Origin: Kalymmatonema hyalinum WJT4-NPBG1
Lineage (GTDB): Bacteria; Cyanobacteriota; Cyanobacteriia; Cyanobacteriales; Nostocaceae
Assembly (NCBI GenBank): GCA_019359075.1
Contig: JAHHIB010000018.1
Span: 24,995-88,994, forward strand
Direction: 5' to 3'
DNA length: 64,000 nucleotides
Positions 45,096-54,856 of the stretch are shown piece by piece (position 1 is the first letter of the stretch; each line of letters begins with the position of its first letter). The notes under the pieces were generated by a model. The model made no database searches, had not been told where the DNA came from, and saw only the letters and a list, made by a program, of their open reading frames with translations. The translations under genes were made by a program, and so were the position numbers.

Positions 45096-46277
45096 ATGCT
45101 GCAAGCAGAACAATTGTTACAAAATCGTTACCAACTCCAATGCCTACTTGGTAACAATGGAATTCGCCAAACTTGGCTAGCATTGGATTTACAAGCTCCT
45201 GATGTACAAAAAAAGCAAGTTGTGGTTAAAATTCTTGCTTTTGGCGGTGCTGTACAATGGGACGACCTCAAACTCTTTGAACGAGAAGCACAAATTCTCC
45301 AACAACTCAATCATCCCCGCATTCCCAAGTATGTTGATTACTTTTGTATTGATGACCAAACACTGTGGTTTGGCTTAGTGCAAGAATATATCCCTGGTGA
45401 GTCTCTCAAGGAATTGCTAGTTCTTGGTAAAAGGTTTACACAAAAGCAAGCGCGGAAAATCGCTGTTGAAGTTTTAAATATTCTGACGGTTTTACACGAG
45501 TTAAATCCAGTGGTACTGCATCGGGATATCAAGCCGAGCAATTTAATTTGGGGTGAAGACGATAGCATTTATTTAGTTGATTTTGGCGCAGTTCAAGATA
45601 AAGCTGCAAAGGAGGGAGTTTCCTTCACTGTGGTTGGAACTTATGGTTATGCGCCAATGGAACAATTTGGCGGTAGAGCAGTTGCTGCATCGGATCTCTA
45701 CGCGTTGGGAGCCAGTTTGATTCATCTGTTAACTGGTACTTCGCCCTCTGATTTGCCTCAGCGCGATTTGCGAATTCAGTTTACTGACCGAGTCAACCTC
45801 AGTCCGAGTTTTGTCTCCTGGTTGGAAAAAATGACCGAACCAGCACCAGAGCAACGCTTTGCCACGGCTCACCAAGCGCTCATTGCTCTTAAGTCTGGTT
45901 TGACTGCCAAAAAGCAATCGCAACTGCCAGAAGTGATTAATAATTCTGGCTGCGGTATAAATAATATGACAGAACAAATTCCCGATGAAATTCAAGGATG
46001 GAATTGGGGAGCATTTCTGTTACCTTGGTTGTGGTTGTGGACTAATCAAGTGTGGGCTGGTTTGTTCTGTTTTGTACCGCAAGTTGGTTGGATAACGACC
46101 ATTGCACTTGGTGCTAAAGGCAATGAATGGGCTTGGAAAAGCAGACGCTGGCGCAGCATTCAACACTTTAAAGAACATCAAAGAGGTTGGGCGATCGCCG
46201 GGCTTCTTGTAGGCGCACCCATCAGCATTATTTTGTGGCTCACCGCTCTTGGTTTGCTCAACCGTGCATTTGGTTGA
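45096..46277 (+). CDS. Serine/threonine protein kinase with C-terminal membrane domain
   Basis: This 393-residue protein has a kinase domain (about 10-275) with Lys45 in VVVKIL, HRDIKPSN (142-149), DFGAV (162-166) and APMEQF, all catalytic residues present. The C-terminus (about 300-390) begins EIQGWNWGAFLLPWLWLW and has two or three membrane helices, a type seen in cyanobacterial kinases. It should be a membrane-attached kinase; the target is unknown. It is convergent with msrA. Confidence 0.9.
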   Translation: MLQAEQLLQNRYQLQCLLGNNGIRQTWLALDLQAPDVQKKQVVVKILAFGGAVQWDDLKLFEREAQILQQLNHPRIPKYVDYFCIDDQTLWFGLVQEYIPGESLKELLVLGKRFTQKQARKIAVEVLNILTVLHELNPVVLHRDIKPSNLIWGEDDSIYLVDFGAVQDKAAKEGVSFTVVGTYGYAPMEQFGGRAVAASDLYALGASLIHLLTGTSPSDLPQRDLRIQFTDRVNLSPSFVSWLEKMTEPAPEQRFATAHQALIALKSGLTAKKQSQLPEVINNSGCGINNMTEQIPDEIQGWNWGAFLLPWLWLWTNQVWAGLFCFVPQVGWITTIALGAKGNEWAWKSRRWRSIQHFKEHQRGWAIAGLLVGAPISIILWLTALGLLNRAFG

Positions 46278-46292
46278 AAAACCCAACTGTGT

Positions 46293-46316
46293 AGAGACGT
46301 AGCATGCTACGTCTCT
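46293..46316. terminator. Perfect 24-base palindrome between kinase and msrA
   Basis: The sequence AGAGACGTAGCA and its exact complement form a 12-bp palindrome directly between two convergent genes. It can act as a terminator in both directions. The same core is a known style of dispersed palindrome in filamentous cyanobacteria. Confidence 0.7.
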
Positions 46317-46323
46317 AGATTCA

Positions 46324-46983
46324 TTAATCCTTGACAGCAATTCCCACAGGACAAGCAACGTTTGTCCCTCCTAACCCACAATAGCCATTGGGGTTTTTCG
46401 CCAGATACTGCTGATGGTAATCTTCTGCATAGTAAAACTCAGGAGCATCCAGAATTTCAGTGGTAATCTCCCCATAACCTGAGGCGCTTAGGGCTTGCTG
46501 ATAGGCGTCCCGCGATACTTCTGCTTGCTTCTTTTGTTCTTCTGAATATACGTAAATTCCTGAACGGTACTGGGTACCCACGTCGTTACCCTGACGCATT
46601 CCTTGGGTGGGATTGTGGTTTTCCCAGAAGACTTTGAGTAATTCAGAATAACTGATCACGTTCGGATCAAAGACGACTAGCACCACTTCATTATGACCTG
46701 TGCGTCCGCTACACACTTCTTTATAGGTGGGGTTGGGCGTTATTCCAGCCGCGTAACCCACTGCTGTGCTGAAAACTCCCTCAAGTTGCCAGAATTTGCG
46801 TTCTGCACCCCAAAAGCACCCCATGCCAAAAACCGCCAGTTCCATACCTCCTGGATATGGAGGCTTGAGTGAATTACCGTTGACATAGTGACGCTTAGGT
46901 ACTGGCATTTCTTCTGCCCGTCCTGGTAAAGCTTCCTCAGGAGTGGGTAGGCTTAATTTTTTACCAAATCCGAATAGTACCAT
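46324..46983 (-). CDS. msrA: Peptide methionine-S-sulfoxide reductase
   Basis: The enzyme repairs oxidised methionine in proteins. The 219 residues contain the catalytic GCFWGAE (Cys56), [28 protein letters not shown] region (here [16 protein letters not shown]), [11 protein letters not shown] and [17 protein letters not shown] with possible resolving cysteines near the C-terminus. An N-terminal 45-residue extension is usual for the cyanobacterial form. The gene is complete. Confidence 0.95.
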   Translation of the reverse strand: MVLFGFGKKLSLPTPEEALPGRAEEMPVPKRHYVNGNSLKPPYPGGMELAVFGMGCFWGAERKFWQLEGVFSTAVGYAAGITPNPTYKEVCSGRTGHNEVVLVVFDPNVISYSELLKVFWENHNPTQGMRQGNDVGTQYRSGIYVYSEEQKKQAEVSRDAYQQALSASGYGEITTEILDAPEFYYAEDYHQQYLAKNPNGYCGLGGTNVACPVGIAVKD

Positions 46984-47233
46984 TGATTTTTACTCTGATT
47001 TCTCATAATTACTTTTACCTTACTTAATATTGTAAATATTTTGAAATCTGTTTGTCCTAGATTGTCAACTTCCAGCACGGAAAATCTCTTCAGCTATCAG
47101 TTTTAACTCCGGGAGGATTTTCCAAACAGGCAAGATTCATCATGCTTTTACAAAAATTTACTCACAATAATTCAATTTTTGACTACCCAATTGCAGAATT
47201 CCCCCCTTTTAAGGAAGACAAAGGGGAATCATC

Positions 47234-49561
47234 CTAAACCCCAGCCGGCTCAGAAACAACCGCTACACACGCATGTACTAAAGGTAACAATGGACCAAGC
47301 TGCTCTTGGCCATTAACAGCTAAATCGCTGTGACACAGATAGACTTTCTCAGACACACGGGAAAGCAAATCTGCCAGAATTCTTCGTAGTCGTTGTTCTT
47401 GTGCCGATTGTTCATCTTCTACTGTCCAAGGTGCGCCCAGCCTTTCTTGAAGAAAGAATGGCGCACCGAACAAAGTCGCTGCACCGCCTTTTGCCCACAA
47501 AGGCGAACCAGCATCCAGCCAGAAATGCCAACGGTGCGATCGCCTACTAGAACGATACTGGAAGATAGTAGCCAATGTGACAGCGTTTGCTTGAGATCCT
47601 AGAGGACGAACAGGGTATGGGTTGGCGGTAATGGTGCCACGCCGCAGCAGTTGTATGAACTCGGCAATTGTTTCATGCGATGACTGAGAAACATTTCCTC
47701 TTTCCGCGTCTTTGTGTTCTCGCGTCTTTGTATCCGTATATGTATGGGTTTGCCGCAATCTAGTATCAATTTCCCAGTAATGTTGAGCAGTTTCTAGTAA
47801 TTCCCGCAGTGCTGCCAATTGGTCATAAGCGAGATTGCTGCCATTCCACAAAAAGCGCTGAATTGCCCTGTCTAAAAGAGAAATGGGGCTGGGTATCAAA
47901 CGCATTTCCTGCTGCGCTCTCTGCTCCTCCAACCACTTCAATATTTCACTATAAGCCGTAGTAGCTGCATATCCGAGTCTATCCCAACGGTCAAACGCCG
48001 TTACGGGCAGCAAATTGGGTTTATCTGGATGCGGCACAAAGCAGTAATCTGCTATCAATCCCGCCCTGACGGGATCAATGTGCGGGAATGAAGGGGATGG
48101 GGGGGATGAGGGAGATGAGGGAGATGAGGGAGATGAGGGAGATGAGGAAAAGACTCCTAATTTTGAATTTTGAATTTTGAATTTTGAATTTATTTCTTCC
48201 CCTGCTTCCCCTACTGGAGAAACTCTGCGACTCAACACAACCAACATCTGGGCCACAGCATCTCGATCCACTAACCGTCCCAAGCCGGGATAAACGAAGG
48301 CAAGGACGGTGAGCAGTCCTCTGATGATAGGCGAACTTATCAGGGGGCGTTGGTCGTTGAGAGGCTGTACTGGGATATTTTGCTTGGTGAGGATTTCTGT
48401 GAGGGTGTAACGGGCGATCGCATCCAAACCTGGTGCAATGATCGCCACTTCGTTCGGCTGTACACGCCCAAGTTTTACAGCTTTAACAATCACCTCAGCA
48501 GCTTGCCGTAATAATTGGGCGCGGGAGGTTGTTTGAACTGCCTGCACTGCCTGTGGTAAGCTTAAACCAAATGCCTGTTCTGTAATGAGCTCCAACATTG
48601 GTGTCGTTAAGCTATCGGAAAGACATGAAAAGGCAAGCTGAGTTAAAGTTTCTTGCTGACAAATTGTTGATAGTCCTTCCAAGTAGTTGGGGTCGGCTCC
48701 CAGTCCCAAACGTACCACACTATCGGGATTGTAGCTAAACGCCGCCACTGCACCGCCCTTTAGGAGCAACTCAAACAGATGACGTGATAGGGCAGGGTAA
48801 TCTTGCAGGTCATCAGCCAGCAGTGCCTGATAGCGTTTTGTGAGTTGTTGCTGGTAAATCGGGTTTGGTAACAGGTATGTGCCGTAAAGTTCGGTAATGA
48901 TTCCATATGTCAAGAATCCCCTCTTTAAACACCAGTTACGCCAATTTAGTAGCAAAGATGCTATAAATTCAGGTTCTAAGTTTATGTTATTCTCGTCTTG
49001 TGCTATGGCACTTACCAAAACATTGCCAATTTTCTCACAAGCTGTGCCACTGTAAGCCGTTAATTGCAGTAAATCTAAGATACGGCGTACTAATCGGTAC
49101 TCATTCTCTCCAGCGCGGCGCAAAGCTTCTTCGTCCAATTGGGAACGCCACAGCTTGGTTGCTAGTTCCTGTTCAGTTTCTGGACGCAGTCGTACTGGAA
49201 ATTGCGCCTTCAACTTCAACGATTCAATCAGCAAAGGCCAAAATAAAATAACTTCATCCTGAATAAAACCTAAAGGTGTCTTGCAACGTACTGGATATTT
49301 TCCCTCAGTTGCCGTGACAATTCTATCGGCCAAATCTCGGCGATTTTCGTCATTAGCAGCCAAAGCTAAGATTCCTGGTTCTGTTTGATGAAGATACAAG
49401 CGTTTTGGTATAATGTTGCTATTTTTTTGTCCTCGGTTTTTCGTATAATATGATTCTTTACTGCCACTTTCACTGAGTACCCAATTACAAAACTGCTTCA
49501 CCAAGCGAGCAGTCTTACCGCTGCGGCTAGGTCCTGTTATCCAAAGGAAATCAGAATTCAC
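47234..49561 (-). CDS. AddB/RecB-like P-loop protein (putative recombination helicase-nuclease family)
   Basis: This 775-residue protein begins with a Walker A motif FLWITGPSRSGKTARL and contains DEVILFWPLLI, LLADDLQDYPALSRHLFELL (Walker B-like) and EVAIIAPGLDAIARY, the layout of superfamily 1 proteins such as AddB/RecC in which helicase motifs are partly lost. No clear PD-(D/E)XK nuclease site is visible. A repeat insert (NSKFKIQNSKLGVF plus Ser-Ser-Pro copies, about residues 457-495) splits it. In cyanobacteria relatives are annotated as recombinase-like proteins. The exact role is uncertain. Confidence 0.65.
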   Translation of the reverse strand: MNSDFLWITGPSRSGKTARLVKQFCNWVLSESGSKESYYTKNRGQKNSNIIPKRLYLHQTEPGILALAANDENRRDLADRIVTATEGKYPVRCKTPLGFIQDEVILFWPLLIESLKLKAQFPVRLRPETEQELATKLWRSQLDEEALRRAGENEYRLVRRILDLLQLTAYSGTACEKIGNVLVSAIAQDENNINLEPEFIASLLLNWRNWCLKRGFLTYGIITELYGTYLLPNPIYQQQLTKRYQALLADDLQDYPALSRHLFELLLKGGAVAAFSYNPDSVVRLGLGADPNYLEGLSTICQQETLTQLAFSCLSDSLTTPMLELITEQAFGLSLPQAVQAVQTTSRAQLLRQAAEVIVKAVKLGRVQPNEVAIIAPGLDAIARYTLTEILTKQNIPVQPLNDQRPLISSPIIRGLLTVLAFVYPGLGRLVDRDAVAQMLVVLSRRVSPVGEAGEEINSKFKIQNSKLGVFSSSPSSPSSPSSPSSPPSPSFPHIDPVRAGLIADYCFVPHPDKPNLLPVTAFDRWDRLGYAATTAYSEILKWLEEQRAQQEMRLIPSPISLLDRAIQRFLWNGSNLAYDQLAALRELLETAQHYWEIDTRLRQTHTYTDTKTREHKDAERGNVSQSSHETIAEFIQLLRRGTITANPYPVRPLGSQANAVTLATIFQYRSSRRSHRWHFWLDAGSPLWAKGGAATLFGAPFFLQERLGAPWTVEDEQSAQEQRLRRILADLLSRVSEKVYLCHSDLAVNGQEQLGPLLPLVHACVAVVSEPAGV
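48095..48192 (-). repeat. Composite dispersed repeat inside the AddB-like gene
   Basis: On the minus strand an ATTCAAAA tract, then TTAGGAGTCTTTTCCTCATC, then about five 9-bp TCCCTCATC units run in frame as NSKFKIQNSKLGVFSSS and Ser-Pro repeats. The order and reading frame match the insert in the O-antigen ligase-like gene, and the 9-bp unit matches the HD phosphohydrolase insert. Confidence 0.85.
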
Positions 49562-49639
49562 AAATTATCTCCTTGGAGATTTGTTAATATACTTCGTACG
49601 TTAACTTATGTTTAAGACTCTTAAAACAATGCTGGATTA

Positions 49640-50968
49640 TTGCCTACAATGATTAGTTATGTTTTTCGTCAAAAAATATACCCCTTTTTAGTAAGAGCTT
49701 ACCAGTGGTACTTACGGACATCAGAGCGTTCTCTGGATCAAGCTTACACAGAGGCATTGCAGATTAAGGCGATAGAAGACGAACATTTTAATGGTAATAA
49801 AATAGACTTTGACTCAACCAGGTATAGCCGCAGTGTTATGGATTATTTTGAGTCAGACGTTAAAAAACACTTGAAAATTATCCGAATGCGGCTAACAGAG
49901 TTTAAGGCAAGTCGTTTGTTTCTGAACGAAAAGAATGAAAAAGCCGCAAGGGAATTTAATATAGAGTATCCGCACCTTTCCTTGATTTTAGAAAAGCTCA
50001 AATTCATTGATGAAGTCACAGGAAAATATAAATTTGACGAAATTCCTACCAATGATTCAAAAGTTGCAAACAATAGCTTAGCAATAGTAGAACCCTCAAC
50101 AAATCAATTAAAACAATCAAATTTATCAATTCCGAAATTAAACAATAAATCTGTTCCAAGTAAAACAAATACAACAGGAGTCCTACCGCGTTCGATTTTC
50201 AATACCTTTAATCGTCTGCAAATTGAGTTAGATCCCAAAGCAGAACAAGATGTTGTTAAAAATTTCCGTAATACACAAAGAAGAACAATAATATCTGTTA
50301 GATTTCTTCTTATGCTCCTCATAGTTCCTATTCTGACTCATCAATTGTCAAAAGCCTTGGTTGTAGGACCAATTGTTGACCGATTATTTGATAGAAATTA
50401 TGAAAAAACGGCAGTTTTTCTCAATTATGAAATGGAAGAGGAAGCACTGCATGAGCTAGAAAGGTTTGAAGAGAGAATAAAATTTAACAACTTACTTGGC
50501 ACTAGCGAATTACTGTCTCCTGAGCAACTGGAAAGTGAGATAACAAGAAAGGCTCGTGAGATTGCTGAAGAGTTTCGTGCCAATAGTTCTAATGCTATTA
50601 AAAACGTTTTTGCAGATATATTGTCGGTCGTGACTTTCACCTGGCTTTTGCTCGTTAGCAAACGAGAAATCGCGGTACTCAAAGAGTTCTTCGACCATGT
50701 CGTCTATGGTTTGAGTGATAGTGCCAAGGCATTTATTATCATTTTGTTCACGGATATTTTTGTCGGTTTCCACTCTCCTCATGGTTGGGAAGTCATTCTA
50801 GATGGCATTTCGCGCCATTGGGGATTACCAGCAAATCACGATTTCATTTTCTTATTTATCGCCACATTTCCGGTGATTTTAGATACAATCTTCAAATACT
50901 GGATATTCCGGTACTTAAATCGCATATCGCCTTCTGCTGTTGCTACATATCACAACATGAATGAGTGA
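49640..50968 (+). CDS. pcxA: Proton extrusion protein PcxA (CemA family)
   Basis: This 442-residue membrane protein of the CemA/PcxA family is needed for light-induced proton release in cyanobacteria and helps inorganic carbon uptake. The N-terminal soluble part (1-215) is variable. The conserved C-terminus has about four membrane helices (223-245, 320-345, 360-380, 405-430) and the motifs VEIHSPHGWEVIL-like (here VGFHSPHGWEVIL) and FPVILDTIFKYWIFRYLNR. The start may be the ATG three codons later. Confidence 0.92.
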   Translation: MPTMISYVFRQKIYPFLVRAYQWYLRTSERSLDQAYTEALQIKAIEDEHFNGNKIDFDSTRYSRSVMDYFESDVKKHLKIIRMRLTEFKASRLFLNEKNEKAAREFNIEYPHLSLILEKLKFIDEVTGKYKFDEIPTNDSKVANNSLAIVEPSTNQLKQSNLSIPKLNNKSVPSKTNTTGVLPRSIFNTFNRLQIELDPKAEQDVVKNFRNTQRRTIISVRFLLMLLIVPILTHQLSKALVVGPIVDRLFDRNYEKTAVFLNYEMEEEALHELERFEERIKFNNLLGTSELLSPEQLESEITRKAREIAEEFRANSSNAIKNVFADILSVVTFTWLLLVSKREIAVLKEFFDHVVYGLSDSAKAFIIILFTDIFVGFHSPHGWEVILDGISRHWGLPANHDFIFLFIATFPVILDTIFKYWIFRYLNRISPSAVATYHNMNE

Positions 50969-51073
50969 TGAAATGGGTTAGTGGTTAGTCGTTAGGGGTA
51001 GGATGTAGGCAATTTTTATCACACTCTACACTTAAGAAATAATCACCAGTAGCCAGCCACTAACTCTCAACGT

Positions 51074-52369
51074 ATGAAAAAGACACTTGCAGCCATCTTC
51101 ATTAGCCTTCCTATAGTTCCTGCAATTCTGTTATTACCTATGCAACCTTTGGGGCATTTAGCACTGAGTAGGTTGGAGTGTAGGGTGACAAAGTGGGAAT
51201 TACCAGTATCCTCTCAAACACAATTACAGGATACCAATGTTCAACAGCAAACAGCGCAACCTCCATTGCTACCCATCCAGAACTCACCGTTTCCTTGTTG
51301 CAAGGGCGATAGTTCTTGTCTTGATAACCAATTATGGGGCGAAAACAGTCAAGTACCAGATAAAAAGGCTTTGTTGGCGGCTGTTGAGAAAAGTTTACAA
51401 TATCTGTTTTCTAGCAACGCAGCTGCGGCGTATCAACGGTATCAGGTGGGGGAAATTACAAATGTTCATGTGATCAAAAGTTTGCAAAGATTCCGGGAAC
51501 TGGTACTTAAGTCTAAATCCGCCGCCGAACTTAATGCAGCGATCGCACGGGAATTTGTCTTTTATCAGTCAGTGGGGAGAGACAACAAAGGTTCGGTGTT
51601 GTTTACCGCCTATTATGAACCAATTTATGCTGCTAGTCGTGTTCCCACCGCAGAATATCGCTATCCTGTTTATCGCTTACCACCTGACATTAGCTCATGG
51701 CAAAAACCTCATCCTACACGCTTGCAACTAGAAGGAGCTGATGGTTTGCAAGCATCAAAAGGTCGGTTGCGGGGATTAGAGTTGTTTTGGTTTCGCGATC
51801 GCCTCGAACCATACCAAGCACAAATTCAAGGTTCGGCTAAACTTCAGCTTCCTGATGGGACTCAAACAACAATAGGTTATGCCGGTAACACCGCTTACAA
51901 CTATAAGAGCATTGGGCGAGAACTGGCGAACGATGGTAAGTTACAGCTTGAGGGTCTAACTATGCCGAAGATCCTCGACTATTTCCAGAAGTATCCACAA
52001 GAGTTAAATGTCTATATCCCTCGCGATCCCAGCTTTGTATTTTTTCAAGAAAACCACGGTGCGCCAGCCCAAGGTTCAATTAGAGTACCGCTGACACCAG
52101 AACGCTCAATAGCAACAGATAAATCCCTTATGCCCCCTGGTGCTTTGGCGTTGATTCGCGCTCCCTTTCCTTTTGTCAATAATTTTTCCGGACAAATGGA
52201 GCATCGTATTGTAAGTAGATATGTTCTTGATCAAGATACAGGAGGTGCGATTAAAGGCGCGGGAAGAGTAGATTATTTTCTAGGTTCAGGTAAAGTGGCG
52301 GGCGATCGCGCTGGCGTGACGGTTAGTTATGGGCAGTTATATTATTTGTTACTTAAGTCTAGTAAATAG
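51074..52369 (+). CDS. mltA: Membrane-bound lytic murein transglycosylase A
   Basis: This 431-residue enzyme cleaves peptidoglycan, leaving 1,6-anhydro-muropeptides. An N-terminal signal/anchor helix (7-27) is followed by the MltA barrel (LFTAYYEPIY, GYAGNTAYNYKSIG, FVFFQENHGAP) and the C-terminal 3D domain with ALIRAPFP and VLDQDTGGAIKGAGRVDYFLGSG carrying the catalytic Asp residues. No lipobox cysteine is seen at the signal end, so it may be an anchored or periplasmic form. Confidence 0.92.
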   Translation: MKKTLAAIFISLPIVPAILLLPMQPLGHLALSRLECRVTKWELPVSSQTQLQDTNVQQQTAQPPLLPIQNSPFPCCKGDSSCLDNQLWGENSQVPDKKALLAAVEKSLQYLFSSNAAAAYQRYQVGEITNVHVIKSLQRFRELVLKSKSAAELNAAIAREFVFYQSVGRDNKGSVLFTAYYEPIYAASRVPTAEYRYPVYRLPPDISSWQKPHPTRLQLEGADGLQASKGRLRGLELFWFRDRLEPYQAQIQGSAKLQLPDGTQTTIGYAGNTAYNYKSIGRELANDGKLQLEGLTMPKILDYFQKYPQELNVYIPRDPSFVFFQENHGAPAQGSIRVPLTPERSIATDKSLMPPGALALIRAPFPFVNNFSGQMEHRIVSRYVLDQDTGGAIKGAGRVDYFLGSGKVAGDRAGVTVSYGQLYYLLLKSSK

Positions 52370-53059
52370 TACTTACTTAAAAATGAGGAATGGGGAAGAG
52401 GAATTTTCATCCTTGTTAAGGACAGGTGTCTTACCTGTCTGGCATGATCATTGGAAACGACAAAAGTCTATGCAAGCAAACTTTGTTTGTTTAGCCGTGA
52501 CTTTAGTCATTGGTCGTCTGTTTTTATCACACTTATAATAAAGGGGCAACCACATTTACACATAAATTTTGAACTCACTATTTAAACTTATCTTCGGATT
52601 ATTGATTGATAATTACAAGAAAAGTTGATACCGCAAAAAGGGTATTTTTAATTTTTTGAACAGATTAATGATATAATCATTAGTCTTTACTATTACAACT
52701 CTCACTTCTAGGTAGTTTTTAAGCTTGTGAAAATTAAATAAAGCCAACATGATATAATATTAAGCTTGCTTAATATCTGAGTGGTAAATAACTTTAGTTC
52801 CAACCTGGAACTACAAAAATTTATCTGGCGTCATACGTACCTAGTGTTACTGATCCAACTAAATGGGGATCATCTTTGCCAAACGACTAAATGGTGCCAA
52901 AGGGAGTGTACGTTTCCCAGAATTGGCGATTTTAGGAATTATTGTATGTAAATCTGAAATACTGTCCTTTCAGTTTGTATGTAAGTATATTCATACCGAT
53001 GTGAGATACAATACTTGTTTCTCACAATATATTAATTAGGTTAATCACGGGGTTTTAAA
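52370..53059. other. Intergenic stretch mltA to PIN-domain gene
   Basis: These 690 bases hold no gene I can support. A GACAGGT/ACCTGTC hairpin (52421-52439) about 50 bases after mltA may end its transcript. The rest is AT-rich with several short near-repeats. The last 80 bases, with GTATGTAAGTATAT and a purine stretch, probably contain the promoter of the next gene. Confidence 0.55.
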
Positions 53060-53512
53060 GTGTTCAGGATATTAGTTGATGCTGACTTAGTATTAGAGGC
53101 TTTAATGAATCGTAACGGGTGTGTCGCAGAAGTCAGTGAATTATTAGATAGAGTGCATCCGTTGATTCAAATGTATGTAACAGATCTTGGTTGGCAAAAA
53201 ATATATACATATGCAAGCCGTTTGCGAAATACAAAGATTGCTGAGATAGTCGTAAATTGGTTGCAAGACAAAATCCAAATTTGTACTGTAGATCAGAGTA
53301 TTATTCAGCAAGCACGCTCTTCACCTATCAAGGATTTTGAATCTGCTGTAGAGCTAGTTTGTGCGACTGATAAACAATTAGATGCAATTGTCACTCACAA
53401 CTACGATGATTTTGCCGAAGTACCAAGTAAGTTTTGGGTTTGGTCAGTCGCAGAATTGTGGGTGCGTGCCAATTTAGAAAACCAACTGCGTACAACTAAG
53501 TCTATTTCTTAG
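53060..53512 (+). CDS. PIN-domain protein
   Basis: This 150-residue protein has PIN-fold acidic motifs: LVDADLVLEALMNR (Asp near 7-9), DFESAVELVCA (Asp/Glu near 94-98) and LDAIVTHNYDDF (Asp near 112 and 120). PIN domains are usually RNA-cleaving toxins or, in cyanobacteria, N-terminal parts of larger signalling proteins; here the frame ends after the domain. No antitoxin gene lies immediately upstream. GTG start at 53060. Confidence 0.75.
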   Translation: MFRILVDADLVLEALMNRNGCVAEVSELLDRVHPLIQMYVTDLGWQKIYTYASRLRNTKIAEIVVNWLQDKIQICTVDQSIIQQARSSPIKDFESAVELVCATDKQLDAIVTHNYDDFAEVPSKFWVWSVAELWVRANLENQLRTTKSIS

Positions 53513-53679
53513 CAATTGCAAATATGACTTACAGACACGCTAGGCGAAGCCTGAAACTCCGACCTAGGAAGCACAAAATGAATAAAAGCAGTATTGACAA
53601 GTATGTCATTTGATAGGTGTATGCAAATAAAAAAAGCAACAGGTTAAACAGTGTTTTTCAAATGATTAGACCACAAATC

Positions 53680-53751
53680 GTAGGGTGGGCATTGCCCGTA
53701 AAAACCCATGTGGTATCCATTTGAGATATTGGTGAGCAATGCCCACCTTAC
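53680..53751. repeat. Inverted-repeat dispersed element
   Basis: Sixteen-base arms (53680-53695 and 53736-53751, one mismatch, core GGTGGGCATTGC) flank a 40-base centre. This is a miniature inverted-repeat type element and lies in the 380-base gap between the PIN gene and the secreted-protein array, where no gene was found. Confidence 0.75.
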
Positions 53752-53892
53752 AGAAAACCGCTGTAAGCAACGTAACCAAGCAAACACCAAGAAACTTTCA
53801 GGAATTGCTTAAAATTAGGGGCAGCAAACCTTTCATGATTTTTCTCCAAAAGACTTTCAATTCAGGCTTGCTACACAATTGACCAGATCATG

Positions 53893-54612
53893 CTAGTGTA
53901 CGCTGACATCGATACTGTAGTTCAAAGCACCATTGCCACTGTTTTGTTGGGTGACATTGGTGCCAGGACCACTGAGTTCTACCTTGACGGAAGATGATGG
54001 AGGATTATAACGGGCTGAAATTTCAACCTTTTGTTCTCCAACCGATAGATAACGTGACAAATCAATATTGACGTTTTTGTCGTTGCTGATTTGTTTAACA
54101 ACTTTACCATTGACAGTAATCTCACCTGTCATTTGAGCGCCTGATGTATTGATGCTCAAGATATGGGGTTTACTGAGATTTGCCGCACTTAGAGTGAGTG
54201 AGCTTTTTTGATATCCGAAGGAATCACCGGAACTAGAGTGCTGGCTGGTAAACGTCCTAGATCTATTCATATCACTACTACTACCTGATGAAATAACAAC
54301 GGAAGAATCTTGGATGTTTTCGTCTTCATCGTCGTCTGTTGGAACAACAAAAGAATTTTCGCTGCTTTCGTCGTCACTGCTATCTGTCTGAATAACAACA
54401 GAGGAATTACTCTGGTTGCTGTGGCTGTTGTGGCTGCTATCACCGTCTGTCTGAACAACAACAGAGGAATTACTCTGGTTGTGGCTGCTACCATTGTCTG
54501 TCTGAACAACAACAGAGGAAGTACTCTGGTTGCTACGGACAAAAGTTTGTGCTACAGCTGTGCTTACAGTTAGAAGAACTAGGCAACCTGCAAAAATCAC
54601 TAATTTACTCAT
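53893..54612 (-). CDS. Secreted protein with NQSNSSVVVQTD repeats
   Basis: This 239-residue protein has a signal peptide (LVIFAGCLVLLTVSTAVAQ). Three to four imperfect copies of NQSNSSVVVQTD with Asp/Ser spacers follow (about residues 24-95). The C-terminal domain (about 135-239) has alternating beta strands ending in GTNVTQQNSGNGALNYSIDVSV. The start at 54612 is chosen because the signal peptide begins there. The repeat spacing recalls curlin-type Asn/Gln ladders, but the match is loose. It is the last gene of a minus-strand run of seven secreted proteins. Confidence 0.75.
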   Translation of the reverse strand: MSKLVIFAGCLVLLTVSTAVAQTFVRSNQSTSSVVVQTDNGSSHNQSNSSVVVQTDGDSSHNSHSNQSNSSVVIQTDSSDDESSENSFVVPTDDDEDENIQDSSVVISSGSSSDMNRSRTFTSQHSSSGDSFGYQKSSLTLSAANLSKPHILSINTSGAQMTGEITVNGKVVKQISNDKNVNIDLSRYLSVGEQKVEISARYNPPSSSVKVELSGPGTNVTQQNSGNGALNYSIDVSVH

Positions 54613-54856
54613 GATGACATAACCAGATTTAGGAAACAGCAGGTATGCCATTGGCTAACTCAATCTTTTGTAAAATTGCATGACCTGCTGATAGCTGCAA
54701 AAAAGTTAGGCGAGAACAAAAATTTCAGTTGATGCTATAAACTCAACAAAAAAATTTCGTCAAATAAAAGTTGTCCCTAGCAATGAAGCCGAAGTTCCCG
54801 CCTGCTAGGGACTCCGGATAGCTGAAATTAGTGGTGAGCAGTCTTTTAAGACTATC

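Noticed and set aside
48095..48192. Possible CRISPR or VNTR array
   Set aside because: Units are 8-9 bases with no unique spacers, so it is a microsatellite-type repeat; no CRISPR array was seen in the window.
52370..53059. Antitoxin gene for the PIN-domain protein
   Set aside because: No suitable frame with a ribosome site ends close to the PIN gene; a toxin-antitoxin pair is not supported.
53893..54612. Calling the array proteins curli (CsgA/CsgB)
   Set aside because: The Gln/Asn ladders only loosely follow the curlin consensus, and no csgE, csgF or csgG-like gene is present nearby; only a resemblance is reported.
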